The notes beneath the pieces were generated by a model that was not told the origin of the DNA, made no database searches, and saw only the letters and a program-made list of their open reading frames with translations. A stretch of DNA of 64,000 bases from 9FT-COMBO-48-23 sp964400675 (lineage in GTDB: Bacteria; Chloroflexota; Dehalococcoidia; GIF9; UBA5629): assembly GCA_964400675.1 (NCBI GenBank), contig CAYNVO010000001.1, positions 124,001 to 188,000 of the forward strand, given 5' to 3'. Below are positions 24,606 to 33,420 of the stretch, one piece after another. The translations under genes and the position numbers were made by a program. Numbering within the stretch: the stretch's first letter is position 1; each line of letters begins with the position of its first letter.

Positions 24606-25925
24606 GTGCCTGGGCCTAAAGTAGAGCCTTGGGAACAGCCGGTTGATGACCCGATTGTCATGTATCTCCACGAGATCGGCAAAGTCTCGCTTCTCACCGT
24701 AAACGATGAGAAGGTATTAGCCGGCAAATTAGAAGAAGCCAAGTATCTGGCAAAGATTGAAGGTCTTAGTCCTGAGCAACATGGCAGATATTCCCAAGCG
24801 GTTAGCACGACAATCTATCTGCTTCGTCACTTACTTGCAGCCCGGCCCATGGTTGATATTCTTGTCAAGCGCTTTGAAATTGCCACGACAGATAGCCTCA
24901 TCCAGACAATTCGCAATCCCAAACTGCGGGCGGCTATCAACGGTGTAATCGACCCGGAACTGGTGAAAGCTATTACCGAAGCCAATGGCAAAAGTATCTC
25001 AGAGGTTGGGCTAAGCTTGATATACCTTTCGATAGATAACCGGCTTTTGCCTTCGGAACTACTGGAGAGCATGGTAGACGGAACCTCCTGGAGCCAGATG
25101 GAGTCTTGGGTGGCCGAGCCCGTTAATCTTGAATTCCTTTCCCAGCTTCGTGCTAAGAGCCAGCAGCTTAAAGCCCACTTCAGTGAGGTTAAAAGAACGG
25201 CAAGTGAGGCAAAGAAACAGCTTATTGAAGCAAATTTGCGCCTGGTTGTGAGTGTCGCCAAGAAATATACCAGACACGGAATACCATTTCTGGACCTTAT
25301 TCAGGAAGGAAACATTGGCTTATTCCGGGCTGTGGACAAATTCCAATACAGGAAAGGTTATAAATTCAGCACTTACGCTCATTGGTGGATTAGACAAAGT
25401 ATTACCCGCTCTATAGCTGATCAATCCCGTACTATTCGTATCCCAGTGCACATGGTAGAAATTATCAATAAGTTATATAAGACCATTCGTAGCCTGGTTC
25501 AAGAGTATGGGCGTGAACCAAGCTGCGAGGAAATTGGCAGAGCCATGGACATCCCTTCAGAAAAAGTAAGGGAGGTCTTGAAATTATCTAGAATGCCGTT
25601 GTCTTTAGAGGCTCCTGTTGGCGAAGAGGGAGACAGCGAGCTCGGTGATTTTGTTGAAGATCGAACTACCCTGCCGCCAGCCGAGGCTGCCTCACGAGAA
25701 TTACTTAAGGCGCAACTAATCAAGGTACTTTCTGAACTCAGTGACCGGGAGAGAAGGGTTTTATTGCTCAGGTTTGGTTTAGAGGATGATAGACCCCGAA
25801 CTTTAGAGGAGGTGGGGAAGGAGTTCAATCTGACCCGGGAGCGAATCCGCCAGATCGAGGCCAAGGCATTGCGCAAGTTGCGCCATCCCAGCCGCAGCCG
25901 GAAACTCAAAGACTACCTGGAGTAA
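24606..25925 (+). CDS. rpoD: RNA polymerase sigma factor, primary (RpoD/SigA) type
   Basis: A 439-residue sigma-70 protein: region 1.2 (DDPIVMYLHEIGKVSLLTVNDE), region 2 (ANLRLVVSVAKKYTRHG, LDLIQEGNIGLFRAVDKF, FSTYAHWWIRQSITRSIADQ), region 3 (RIPVHMVEIINKL) and region 4 (LSDRERRVLLLRFGLEDDRP, NLTRERIRQIEAKALRKLRH). Between 1.2 and 2 there is an insert of about 150 residues. The GTG at 24606 has AGAGGAG eight bases upstream. The open frame continues upstream to a TGA at 24462, so the native N-terminus may once have been longer. Probably the housekeeping or a close alternative group 1/2 sigma. Confidence 0.92.
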   Translation: MPGPKVEPWEQPVDDPIVMYLHEIGKVSLLTVNDEKVLAGKLEEAKYLAKIEGLSPEQHGRYSQAVSTTIYLLRHLLAARPMVDILVKRFEIATTDSLIQTIRNPKLRAAINGVIDPELVKAITEANGKSISEVGLSLIYLSIDNRLLPSELLESMVDGTSWSQMESWVAEPVNLEFLSQLRAKSQQLKAHFSEVKRTASEAKKQLIEANLRLVVSVAKKYTRHGIPFLDLIQEGNIGLFRAVDKFQYRKGYKFSTYAHWWIRQSITRSIADQSRTIRIPVHMVEIINKLYKTIRSLVQEYGREPSCEEIGRAMDIPSEKVREVLKLSRMPLSLEAPVGEEGDSELGDFVEDRTTLPPAEAASRELLKAQLIKVLSELSDRERRVLLLRFGLEDDRPRTLEEVGKEFNLTRERIRQIEAKALRKLRHPSRSRKLKDYLE

Positions 25926-26143
25926 GCTCACAGGGCACTGCGGGCACAAGGAAAAATCAGAAGAAGTCACTAGGGCTATTCTGGATCTGTTGAGCATCTA
26001 AAAGCGCCATGTGAGAGTAAACATTTAGCCAGAGTGTTTAAAGCAGCGTCCGCATACACTCTAATCTAAGAGAGGACTTGACAAGCCGCATTGCAGCGAA
26101 ATAAAACTGCCTCCACGAAAATCTCTTTATAACGATGATCTTC

Positions 26144-28018
26144 TTAGCCCCCCATTTCAGGCACACAGTTGTTCTTAAGCTCCTCTTCTAAATAGTTTGC
26201 CTCTTTGTAAACTCGTTCTACATCGTCTAACCTGAATCGTTCTTGGGGTATCTGTTCATAAATACTTTTCACACTGTCAGCCAGTTCCTTCGCTTCACCA
26301 ATTAGCCCCTTTGTCATCTTTCTGTTGCATCCTCTGCGGGCAAGTATAGCCAATCCCAAATTACATTGAGCAATGCGAACTTTGCTTTGGGCAATCATCC
26401 TCGGATCGCGCAAGCGCTCTCTAATTCCCATCGCCTCGTGGTAGGTCTTAAGGGCGCTGCTAAATTCCTCTTCCGCTTTAACAAAGTTCTCTAAGCTCAT
26501 GAGTTCCTCGGCTAGGAATTGGTGCACAAACGCCATGTTGTGCAAAGTCTGACCATAATGAGCCGGTTCACTAGTTTGTCTGAATTGCTCAGCATATTTC
26601 CCCAGTTCCTTGATCAACCAGCTTCTCCAGCCTGGAGGAGCGAAATCATCTACGTGGCTGCCCATAATATTTTTTGTAGCTCTTGTTGCGTTCATGAATT
26701 CCTGAAAAAGAGTGTAAGCCAGCTCTGGATCGTCGATCAAGGTTCGGAGTCTTGCTGATTCACCAAGAACTACTTTAGCCTTTACATGGTCACCAGCATT
26801 TTGCAATATAATACCGTATTCATGGAGTGCCCAACCAAGAAGCTTTTGCAACCTCTTTCGAAGGTCCCTGTCTCTTGTCTGTGCTAATGTAGTTTCAATA
26901 TCGTCTACTACTTTATAGGACTCTTGCGGTGAGCCCGTTGCAATTGTGCGCCTTATATAGGCCAAGCGTGCCTGGACCTCTAAGTTCATAATTACGTCAG
27001 AAGACTCACTCAAAAAACGTTCGTAAGCATCCTTGGCTGGCTCGTGCCTGATGTCGCCCTCATAAACTTGGTAGATACGCAGATAGTCAAGAATACGAGC
27101 CCAGAGTAGCCTCACCTCCTTCTTGGATTGGTGCCATAAATCAATCCCCCAGCTTTTCAATTTCGCCTCCCACCAGTCTTTTGGATTACTTGGGCATTGT
27201 GTTTGCCAAATATCAAGTTCTGGATCTGATTCACCTTTGTTAACCTTCTGGTAAACTTTCTGGAAAAACTCATCAACGTCAACTTTGATGGACATATAAT
27301 GTTTGTCATCTAGTCGTTTTTTGACATCCCGATCAATGTCACTTCGTACAAGCCATATAACGTTTCGAGGATTTGCTTCCTCGAATAGGACTGGGATAAT
27401 ATCAAACTCATCTGCACCACGGTATCCTGCAACTACCACGATTCGGTTTTTCAACATGTCCACGGCTTTCTGCCTCAAATTAGCTTCCAGCGGGGCAAAG
27501 ATTTGATTAATGGTAAAACGTGCGTGTGTGATGTCAATTAAGGTTCCATGCAGCTTTAAGAGCAAGTCTCTATATGGCTCTTTTGAAGATATTCCAAGAT
27601 TACTACGGTACTTCCAGCCAGCTGCTTCCTCGATGAGTTCATCATAATTCGTCGTTAGAACAACGTTCCTAAACTCCTTCATCACCCATGCGAGGAATTT
27701 ATGGGTGGTGCTATAGGAATTAGTAGCCATACAAATTTTGATTGCCTTCGTCGCGTTATCGAGCCCTATAACCTGCACCATCTGATAAAGAATAACCTCA
27801 TTAAAGAGTAAACCCATATGAGGCTTTACGTATTGCACCTCATCTTCGCCTTCTTCTCCGGCTATCGCCTCGAGAAGCGACAAAACGAGGTCTGACCATA
27901 ATGGAACCCAAGATTGCCGTTCGGCACTAATTCCCGCTCCCACTAGAAACGCTACTTGGCCATCTTGCACTGCCTTGGTCACTTCTGAGACAATTGACTG
28001 TTCGTTTTTCACAGACAC
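26144..28018 (-). CDS. SIR2-like domain protein with helical-repeat C-terminus, candidate defence gene
   Basis: A 624-residue protein. The N-terminal SIR2-like NAD-binding domain shows VGAGIS (26-31), TTNYDELIE (122-130), LKLHG (154-158) and AGYRGADEFD (197-206), matching the Asn and His used by NADases such as ThsA. From about residue 300 it is helical and repeat-like (VQARLAYIRRTIATGSPQES, LAIL-type TPR pairs such as AEEEFSSALKTYHEAMGIRE). SIR2 fused to a sensor region is a common antiphage architecture that depletes NAD after infection. Start GTG at 28018 lacks a clear ribosome binding site. It stands alone next to a repeat-rich non-coding zone. Defence role is inferred. Confidence 0.8.
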   Translation of the reverse strand: MSVKNEQSIVSEVTKAVQDGQVAFLVGAGISAERQSWVPLWSDLVLSLLEAIAGEEGEDEVQYVKPHMGLLFNEVILYQMVQVIGLDNATKAIKICMATNSYSTTHKFLAWVMKEFRNVVLTTNYDELIEEAAGWKYRSNLGISSKEPYRDLLLKLHGTLIDITHARFTINQIFAPLEANLRQKAVDMLKNRIVVVAGYRGADEFDIIPVLFEEANPRNVIWLVRSDIDRDVKKRLDDKHYMSIKVDVDEFFQKVYQKVNKGESDPELDIWQTQCPSNPKDWWEAKLKSWGIDLWHQSKKEVRLLWARILDYLRIYQVYEGDIRHEPAKDAYERFLSESSDVIMNLEVQARLAYIRRTIATGSPQESYKVVDDIETTLAQTRDRDLRKRLQKLLGWALHEYGIILQNAGDHVKAKVVLGESARLRTLIDDPELAYTLFQEFMNATRATKNIMGSHVDDFAPPGWRSWLIKELGKYAEQFRQTSEPAHYGQTLHNMAFVHQFLAEELMSLENFVKAEEEFSSALKTYHEAMGIRERLRDPRMIAQSKVRIAQCNLGLAILARRGCNRKMTKGLIGEAKELADSVKSIYEQIPQERFRLDDVERVYKEANYLEEELKNNCVPEMGG

Positions 28019-28144
28019 AATTCTACTGCTGAGACTAGGCTGAACACAACATCGGAAAGTGTACCCGACACCTGATCAAGTTCTGACTCAGGCTTCTTTG
28101 GGCGGTATTAGCGGTGGAGAGGGTAAAAAAGAAGGTTCGCTAAG

Positions 28145-28285
28145 CTAACTCTTGCCGATGCGGAACATCTTGGTGCCGCAGACCGGGCAGACACCCTGGG
28201 TTGCGGGTTTACCACTCTTCATCTTTACGCTTTTGGCGTCCTTCATTTCTCTCTTGGTGCGGCACTTCATACAGTAGGCTTGCAT
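28145..28285 (-). CDS. DUF5679 family zinc-ribbon mini-protein
   Basis: A 46-residue protein with two CxxC pairs, Cys5/Cys8 (MQAYCMKCRTKREM) and Cys33/Cys36 (GVCPVCGTKMFRIGKS), matching the conserved form of this small family, which is common in Chloroflexota and archaea. GGGGAGG lies eight bases before the ATG. A structural or ribosome-associated zinc ribbon is possible; function unknown. Confidence 0.88.
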   Translation of the reverse strand: MQAYCMKCRTKREMKDAKSVKMKSGKPATQGVCPVCGTKMFRIGKS

Positions 28286-28724
28286 TTCGTTCCTCCCCTT
28301 CTGTCGATTTAGCGGGCAGAATACCAGAGAATGGCTGAAACGTCAACGACCACTTTATGCTCTCGGTTGTGGAGATTAAGTTTCTTCGATGTACCACACT
28401 GGGGTCACCCCGGGGAGTTTTTTATGTTTATTAGCGCCAGGATGCTTGTACAATGCCTGCAGAGGTACGTTCATAGATAGAATTTATAGTTTTTATAGTA
28501 TAGATAGATTGTATTTATCTTGGAGACCAGCAAGCGTTTCAGATCTCCAGTATCATAGGATAAAGCCCGCTCGATGACTTCGGTGGACAAAAGACACCGC
28601 TCTGGTTTTTATGGCGGCAGGTAGTGCAGAAAGATTAGGCAGTCCACAGGCAAAGCACGGGCAGTTAATTCGCCCTGAGAGGGGTGACCCCCTTCGGGAG
28701 AGCTATATAGGACATCTCTAAAAA

Positions 28725-28882
28725 GCTGCCTGCCAAGCTAGAGATGGCAGGAAACCGCCTAGCTAACTGACTAGTATCTGGCAGATCCACGCCATAAACT
28801 GCCTAGCTAAAAGGCAGCTAGTTGGCAGCTAACTGCCAAAAATTGCCTAAATCTGGCAGCTGACCTGCCACCAACAGGCAGG
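28725..28882. repeat. Cluster of GGCAG/CTGCC inverted words
   Basis: At least ten GGCAG or CTGCC words in 158 bases, with GCCTAGCTAA twice and GGCAGCTA twice. TTGGCAG-CTAA-CTGCCAA (28822-28839) is a perfect small hairpin. Confidence 0.6.
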
Positions 28883-28952
28883 AATGACCCCTTGCAATTT
28901 TCCCTTACTATACAGAGGGAAGTTCGGAGTTCGTAGCTGGAGGTTCGTAGCT

Positions 28953-29174
28953 GGCCACCGAACTCACAACTCGCCAGCTACGAACTAGCTACGAACTTTA
29001 AGGAAATTAGTAACTTTTTGTATTTGGGTTTCTTACGCTGGCCACCGAACTTCCGGCTCATCAGCTACGAACTAGCTACGAACTTTAGGTGAAATTAAAC
29101 ACTTTTTGTATTTGGGTTTCTTAGTGGGACACCGAACTCCTGGACCACCAGCTACGAACTAGCTACGAACTATG
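28953..29174 (+). repeat. Three copies of an 87-bp direct repeat
   Basis: Copies begin at 28953, 29040 and 29127 (the last partial), spacing exactly 87. Each has GGCCACCGAACT (GGACACCGAACT in copy 3), a variable 10-11 bases, then two tandem AGCTACGAACT 11-mers; copies 1 and 2 also share CTTTTTGTATTTGGGTTTCT. Two inverted copies of the 11-mer core (GTTCGTAGCTGG) lie just upstream at 28930-28954, so a long hairpin can form with copy 1. Confidence 0.88.
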
Positions 29175-29543
29175 AAAGCAACAAGGCAGTGGAGAGGAAA
29201 GGGTAACTCATTGCTGCGCTCCTTGCACTAGCGGTGCTTTGTTGCTAAAATCCAAGACTGGAGGGCTAAGTGGCAAGGCGGAAAGCCAGGGCAAAAGTTC
29301 TTCTTTCCGTCCAGTAAGCCCCACCGTGCTAGATTCGAACCATAGCGGTGACCAGCTTAACCACGACGCGGATTGCACAAGCCATCGTTTTGTGCAGGAG
29401 ATAGAAGCTACTGAGCTGATAGCGTGCCTGAGGCTTCACGCCACTCATCCTCTAATATTCTTTTGTTGCTCTTGCCCTAGATAGTCAATTACACTATATT
29501 AGCTATTTCATAAAGGGATTTTTGCCGGGAAGGAGTTATTGAT

Positions 29544-30203
29544 ATGGATGTAATCGAAGCCATAAGCAAGCGTAAGAGCATAAGGGGATATAAGCCTGAG
29601 CCAGTTCCGATGGAAATACTGAAAAAAGTCCTGGAGACTGCTGCGCATTCGCCGTCGGCGATGAACACACAGCCGTGGGAGGTCACTGTCGTCAGCGGCG
29701 AAACGCTTGATAAGGTGAGAAGCGCCAATATCGAGATGCTGAAGTCTGGAGCGGAAATCTGGCGCAGTTTTTCTTTTCAGGGCGCTTACAGGCAACGCCA
29801 GGTGGACCTGGCGGTTCAAATCTTTAAGCTCATGGGGATAGCCAGAGAGGACAGGGAGAAAAGAACACAATGGCTGGAAAGAGGCTTCCGCTTTTTCGAT
29901 GCCCCGGCAGCTATAATTTTGTCGGTAGATAGCTCGGCACCGGAATCGCTGGCGTTGCTTGATATAGGGGCATTTTGCCAGAGCATCTGCCTGGCTGCAC
30001 CGGAGTATGGCCTCGGCACCTGCATTGAAGACCAGGGGACGGCGTTCCCGGAGGTGCTTAGAAGGTTCATGGGTATACCTGAGTCAAAGCAGATAGTGAT
30101 AAGCATCGCCATCGGCTATCCGGACTGGGATTTCCCGGCGAACAAGCTGGAGACCGACCGTGAGCATATCGATAGTTTCACAACCTGGTGCGGCTTCGAT
30201 TGA
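29544..30203 (+). CDS. Nitroreductase family flavoprotein
   Basis: FMN-dependent oxidoreductase of 219 residues. The N-terminal IEAISKRKSIRGYKPEPVP and HSPSAMNTQPWEVTVVSG carry the FMN-phosphate Arg and Ser positions; the later LDIGAFCQSICLAAPEYGLGTC and IAIGYPDW are typical. GGGAAGGAG precedes the ATG. The substrate (nitro compound, quinone, flavin or dehalogenation substrate) cannot be told. It stands alone after a long non-coding region. Confidence 0.9.
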   Translation: MDVIEAISKRKSIRGYKPEPVPMEILKKVLETAAHSPSAMNTQPWEVTVVSGETLDKVRSANIEMLKSGAEIWRSFSFQGAYRQRQVDLAVQIFKLMGIAREDREKRTQWLERGFRFFDAPAAIILSVDSSAPESLALLDIGAFCQSICLAAPEYGLGTCIEDQGTAFPEVLRRFMGIPESKQIVISIAIGYPDWDFPANKLETDREHIDSFTTWCGFD

Positions 30204-30236
30204 TAGGTGAAAATGTCGAGGTCTCAACATAACATC

Positions 30237-30815
30237 TTAGGGCGATGCCTCTTCGGCATAGACTATCTGGTTCTTATTAACAGCTACGAAGACAGCCGAT
30301 TGTCGAATACCCGATTCTAGGACGATATCCACGTTTGTCATGGGTAGGAACGTGTCCTTTGTGTTTAGCAGGTCTGACAATCGCTGCCCTTTAGCACGGT
30401 GCATCTGTCCACTTAGCGTATAAGGTGGTATGTAGAACCTGGCGATGAGAAGGAATTTCTCTCTCGTTAGAGGTAGCTCATAACCTGTCTCTGCATCGGG
30501 CTCTTCCTGTGGCTCACTCTCACTTACGAAGAGGATGTTCGACTTGTTAATTAAGGTAAACTGAGTTGTCGTTTCCGTGCCATCCAGGGCGTGTCTGGTA
30601 GCTTCGGTGACAGGCAAAAAGTCGGCACCAAGGCGAAATGACCTCATCACTATGCTGTTGAGCAGGTCCAAAAGGCGTTGCCCCTGCAAGCAATGAGTAT
30701 ATCCGCTGAGCATGCAAGTGGGAGTGTACACACATACCTGCAATTGTTCCTTGGAAATGTGTCTCTCCGGACTACCGAATAGTAGCCCTGAATCCGATTC
30801 AGGTGATGTTGCCAT
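30237..30815 (-). CDS. Protein with two copies of an uncharacterised domain
   Basis: A 192-residue protein made of two related halves, about residues 23-98 and 119-190. Shared patterns are Y-x-P-x-Y/C-x-LSG, GQRLxDLLN, FLPxT and the closing INKSNILFV / VNKNQIVYA. I do not recognise it with certainty; it may belong to DUF6812. The compact beta-rich pattern resembles small sensory or secretion-chaperone-like domains. No signal peptide. It is alone, convergent with the nitroreductase gene; its upstream region (30816-31065) shows no other gene. Confidence 0.65.
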   Translation of the reverse strand: MATSPESDSGLLFGSPERHISKEQLQVCVYTPTCMLSGYTHCLQGQRLLDLLNSIVMRSFRLGADFLPVTEATRHALDGTETTTQFTLINKSNILFVSESEPQEEPDAETGYELPLTREKFLLIARFYIPPYTLSGQMHRAKGQRLSDLLNTKDTFLPMTNVDIVLESGIRQSAVFVAVNKNQIVYAEEASP

Positions 30816-31065
30816 TTCCCACCTCTCTCACTATGGGCTTCCCGCTATCTAAATGGCCATTTACAGACCGGTAGCTTAACGGCTCCCATCTACATTGATA
30901 CTTAAGTCTTTATTAGTGTATTTTTACCTGATAATACCGAAACTGTCAAGTGCCCGGATGGCGACGGGTTAAAGCCTTGCGGCTAATGCGTTCAGGGCAC
31001 CCCTTTTGTGCTACAATTGTGCGGCGGCATGATAATTTGTGACATCTATTTCTAAGGAGGTAAAT

Positions 31066-31863
31066 ATGTCCCGGGATAATGTAATGTATGAGAAAAAAGA
31101 CGGTGTCGGTATTATTACCCTGAACCGACCGGAAAAGCTGAATGCCATAACGCACGCTATGCTGAGAAAATTAGTAGAGCTTATAGAAGAGATTAAGAAA
31201 GATGATGAAGTAAGGGTTATGATTTTAACAGGAACGGGCAGGACTTTTTCGGCTGGCACGGATATATCAGGCGATGTGCCCGTAATGTCACAGCTAGAAA
31301 TTGAGGTTATGAAGCAAAAGAATTCCACTGAATACCGACAGTCGATGTGGTATTTTAACAGCATACCGAAACCGACTATATGCGCTATCAATGGCGCCGC
31401 AGTAGGCATCGCCTCCGAGTTTGCCCTTCATTGCGATATCAGAATCGCTGCCGAGAGCGCCAGGTTCGGGCAGGTGTTTGTGTTAAGAGGCATGACTCCG
31501 GATACCGGCGCCGGGACCTATCTGCTGCCGAGAATAGTGGGACTTTCCAAGGCTTGCGAGCTGGTATTTTCCGGGGAGATTATAGATGCGCAGGAGATGC
31601 TGAGAATAGGGCTGGTAAGCCAGGTTGTTCCCGATGACCAGCTAATGCCGGCAGCCATGGCAATGGCAAAGAAGATGCAGCGAGGCGCGCCTCTGGCGGT
31701 GCAGATGACGAAGCAGCTCATGTACATGGGGCTGGAGCGTAGCATGGAAGCGCATTGGGAGGCGACACGCTATGCCTTCCAGCTTAGCTGCAAGACCGAG
31801 GATTTCACTGAAGGCATCAAGTCGTTCTTTGAGAAAAGAGAACCCCGCTGGAAAGGCAAGTAA
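31066..31863 (+). CDS. Enoyl-CoA hydratase/isomerase family protein
   Basis: Crotonase-fold protein of 265 residues: VGIITLNRPEKLNAI, the oxyanion-hole GTGRTFSAGTDI, and INGAAVGIASEFALHCDIRIA. One of the two catalytic Glu of true hydratases is present (SEFALHCD), but the second, usually in FGQPE, is replaced (FGQVFVLRG) and an Asp appears in TPDTGAGTYLLPR. This suggests an isomerase or other crotonase reaction rather than simple hydration. The ATG at 31066 has AAGGAGGT upstream; nine extra upstream codons are excluded. No partner beta-oxidation genes nearby. Confidence 0.88.
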   Translation: MSRDNVMYEKKDGVGIITLNRPEKLNAITHAMLRKLVELIEEIKKDDEVRVMILTGTGRTFSAGTDISGDVPVMSQLEIEVMKQKNSTEYRQSMWYFNSIPKPTICAINGAAVGIASEFALHCDIRIAAESARFGQVFVLRGMTPDTGAGTYLLPRIVGLSKACELVFSGEIIDAQEMLRIGLVSQVVPDDQLMPAAMAMAKKMQRGAPLAVQMTKQLMYMGLERSMEAHWEATRYAFQLSCKTEDFTEGIKSFFEKREPRWKGK

Positions 31864-31946
31864 AAGGGGTCAAACTCCCAATACCAGTCGGCTTGCCTCG
31901 CATGTGAGTTGCTATTCTTAATCGGCATGCCTTTGCCGAATCTATC

Positions 31947-31955
31947 TGCTATAAT
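31947..31955 (+). promoter_or_regulatory. Extended -10 promoter of hisS
   Basis: TGCTATAAT, a perfect extended -10, with no good -35 box. Start of transcription would be near 31962, about 19 bases before the TTG start. Confidence 0.5.
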
Positions 31956-31980
31956 GTAGCTTCTAAAGGGGAGACCTTTA

Positions 31981-33243
31981 TTGTATAAAGCGCCTCGAGG
32001 TACTGCGGATATTTTACCTGAAGAGCAGGGCTACTGGAGATTTGTTGAGAACAGTGCCCTTGCTCTTTGTCGGCTTTATGGATACCAGCGCCTCGATACC
32101 CCGGCTTTTGAGGACTGGCAGCTTTTTACCAGGAGCATAGGCGAAGGCACCGATATCGTTACCAAGGAGATGTATACCTTCGAGGACAGGAGCGGCAATA
32201 TACTGGCACTCAGACCTGAAGGCACGGCACCGGTGTGCCGGGCTTATCTTGAGCATGGCATGGACAATTTGTCTCAGCCGGTGAAGCTGTATTACCTGTC
32301 TGCCATTTTCAGATATGAGCGGCCGCAGGCGGGGCGGTACCGGCAGCACTACCAGTTCGGCTTTGAGGCTATAGGTGATGCCGAACCGGCTCTGGATGCT
32401 GAGGTTATCGAGATGGCATGGCGGTTTTTTGAGTCGCTGGGGCTGGGCGGTCTTTACCTGTATCTCAATAGCATCGGGTGCAAGCTATGCCGGCCTGCGT
32501 ACCTGGAGAGCCTGAAGAGTTATTATTCCGCTCATCTGGGAGGCTTGTGTTCTGATTGTAAAGCCAGATTTGACAAGAACCCGTTGCGCCTGCTCGATTG
32601 TAAGAAACCTGCCTGCTATGATGTGGCAGAGGCGGCGCCGAAAAGCACCGAATACCTGTGCCCTGAGTGTAAGGCGCATTTTGAAGCCGTTGTTGAATAC
32701 CTGAGGGCAGTGAAACTTCCCTTCGACGTAAATCACAGGCTGGTGCGCGGTCTGGACTACTACACAAAGACTGTTTTTGAAATTCAGCCGCCCGGGGAGG
32801 GAGCTCAGATTGCACTTGGCGGTGGCGGGCGCTATGACGACCTTATCGAAGAGCTAGGCGGTAAGCCTACGCCGGCTATCGGCTTTGCTGCCGGCATGGA
32901 GCGCGTTGTGCTTAACCTCAAGGGTCAGAAAATCGCTGTGCCGGATTTGCCGGCGCCGCCGGTTTTTGTTGCCCATCTCGGCGATGAAGCCAAGCTTGAG
33001 GCGGTAAAACTTACCTCCACGCTGCGTAAAGACGGCGTTGTTGCCATAATGGCTTCTGGCGACAGAAGTTTAAAAGGTCAATTGAGGCAGGCTAACAGCC
33101 TTGGCAGCAAATATGTGGTGATTATGGGCGAGGATGAGGTCAAAAGCGGCACGGTGACTTTGCGGGATATGATGAGTGGGGAGCAAAAGACCGTATCACC
33201 GGTGGAGCTCGGGGAGTTGCTCGCAAGAGTTACAAAGGAGTGA
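31981..33243 (+). CDS. hisS: Histidyl-tRNA synthetase
   Basis: Class II synthetase of 420 residues. Motif 1/2 region: LALRPEGTAPVCRAYLEH and AIFRYERPQAGRYRQHYQFGFEAIG; His signature GLDYYTKTVFEI; motif 3 GGGGRYDDLIEELGGKPTPAIGFAAGMERVV; then the anticodon domain. A Cys-rich insertion (CKLC, CSDC, CKKPAC, CPEC at about 161-227) could bind zinc and occurs in other bacterial HisRS. The TTG start has AAAGGGGAG upstream. tRNA-His is also in the window at 53097. Confidence 0.96.
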   Translation: MYKAPRGTADILPEEQGYWRFVENSALALCRLYGYQRLDTPAFEDWQLFTRSIGEGTDIVTKEMYTFEDRSGNILALRPEGTAPVCRAYLEHGMDNLSQPVKLYYLSAIFRYERPQAGRYRQHYQFGFEAIGDAEPALDAEVIEMAWRFFESLGLGGLYLYLNSIGCKLCRPAYLESLKSYYSAHLGGLCSDCKARFDKNPLRLLDCKKPACYDVAEAAPKSTEYLCPECKAHFEAVVEYLRAVKLPFDVNHRLVRGLDYYTKTVFEIQPPGEGAQIALGGGGRYDDLIEELGGKPTPAIGFAAGMERVVLNLKGQKIAVPDLPAPPVFVAHLGDEAKLEAVKLTSTLRKDGVVAIMASGDRSLKGQLRQANSLGSKYVVIMGEDEVKSGTVTLRDMMSGEQKTVSPVELGELLARVTKE

Positions 33244-33255
33244 TTTTCCCTCCAT

Positions 33256-33365
33256 TGTCATTCTGAGGGAGCGAAACGACCGAAGAATCTCAGGTGTGGG
33301 ACACCGTGAGATTGCAATGTGGAGTTTACAATGAGTGGAGATTCTTCGCTGCGCTCAGAATGACA
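33256..33365. repeat. Palindromic intergenic repeat, copy 1
   Basis: TGTCATTCTGAGGGAGCGAA and CCGAAGAATCTC at the left face GAGATTCTTCGC and GCGCTCAGAATGACA at the right, forming a large imperfect stem. Member of a six-copy family in this window. Confidence 0.85.
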
Positions 33366-33420
33366 CGAGATGAAGAGCTCGCAATGACTTAAGAATGAAT
33401 GGATAGCCAGGAGGCAAGCA

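Larger units (their letters stand above)
28286..29543. other. 1.25-kb non-coding region with nested repeats
   Basis: No convincing gene: the open frames here lack ribosome binding sites and resemble nothing. It contains a zone of GGCAG/CTGCC words (28725-28882), three 87-bp repeats (28953-29174), a large imperfect inverted repeat (about 28931-28991), and a tRNA-like scrap near 29318-29372. Its right end is the leader of the nitroreductase gene. It may be a decayed mobile element or an unrecognised functional RNA locus. Confidence 0.6.

Noticed and set aside
28389..28577. 62-codon plus-strand frame
   Set aside because: No ribosome binding site, low-complexity TATAGATAG region, resembles no protein.
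28953..29174. CRISPR array
   Set aside because: Only three copies, the repeat part is long and the variable part only about 10 bases; no cas genes nearby.
29318..29372. tRNA-like sequence (AGATTCGAACC) on the minus strand
   Set aside because: The T arm does not pair well, and no acceptor or anticodon arm can be built; at most a decayed fragment.
29239..29484. 81-codon plus-strand frame before the nitroreductase
   Set aside because: No ribosome binding site and non-protein-like composition; covers the tRNA-like scrap.
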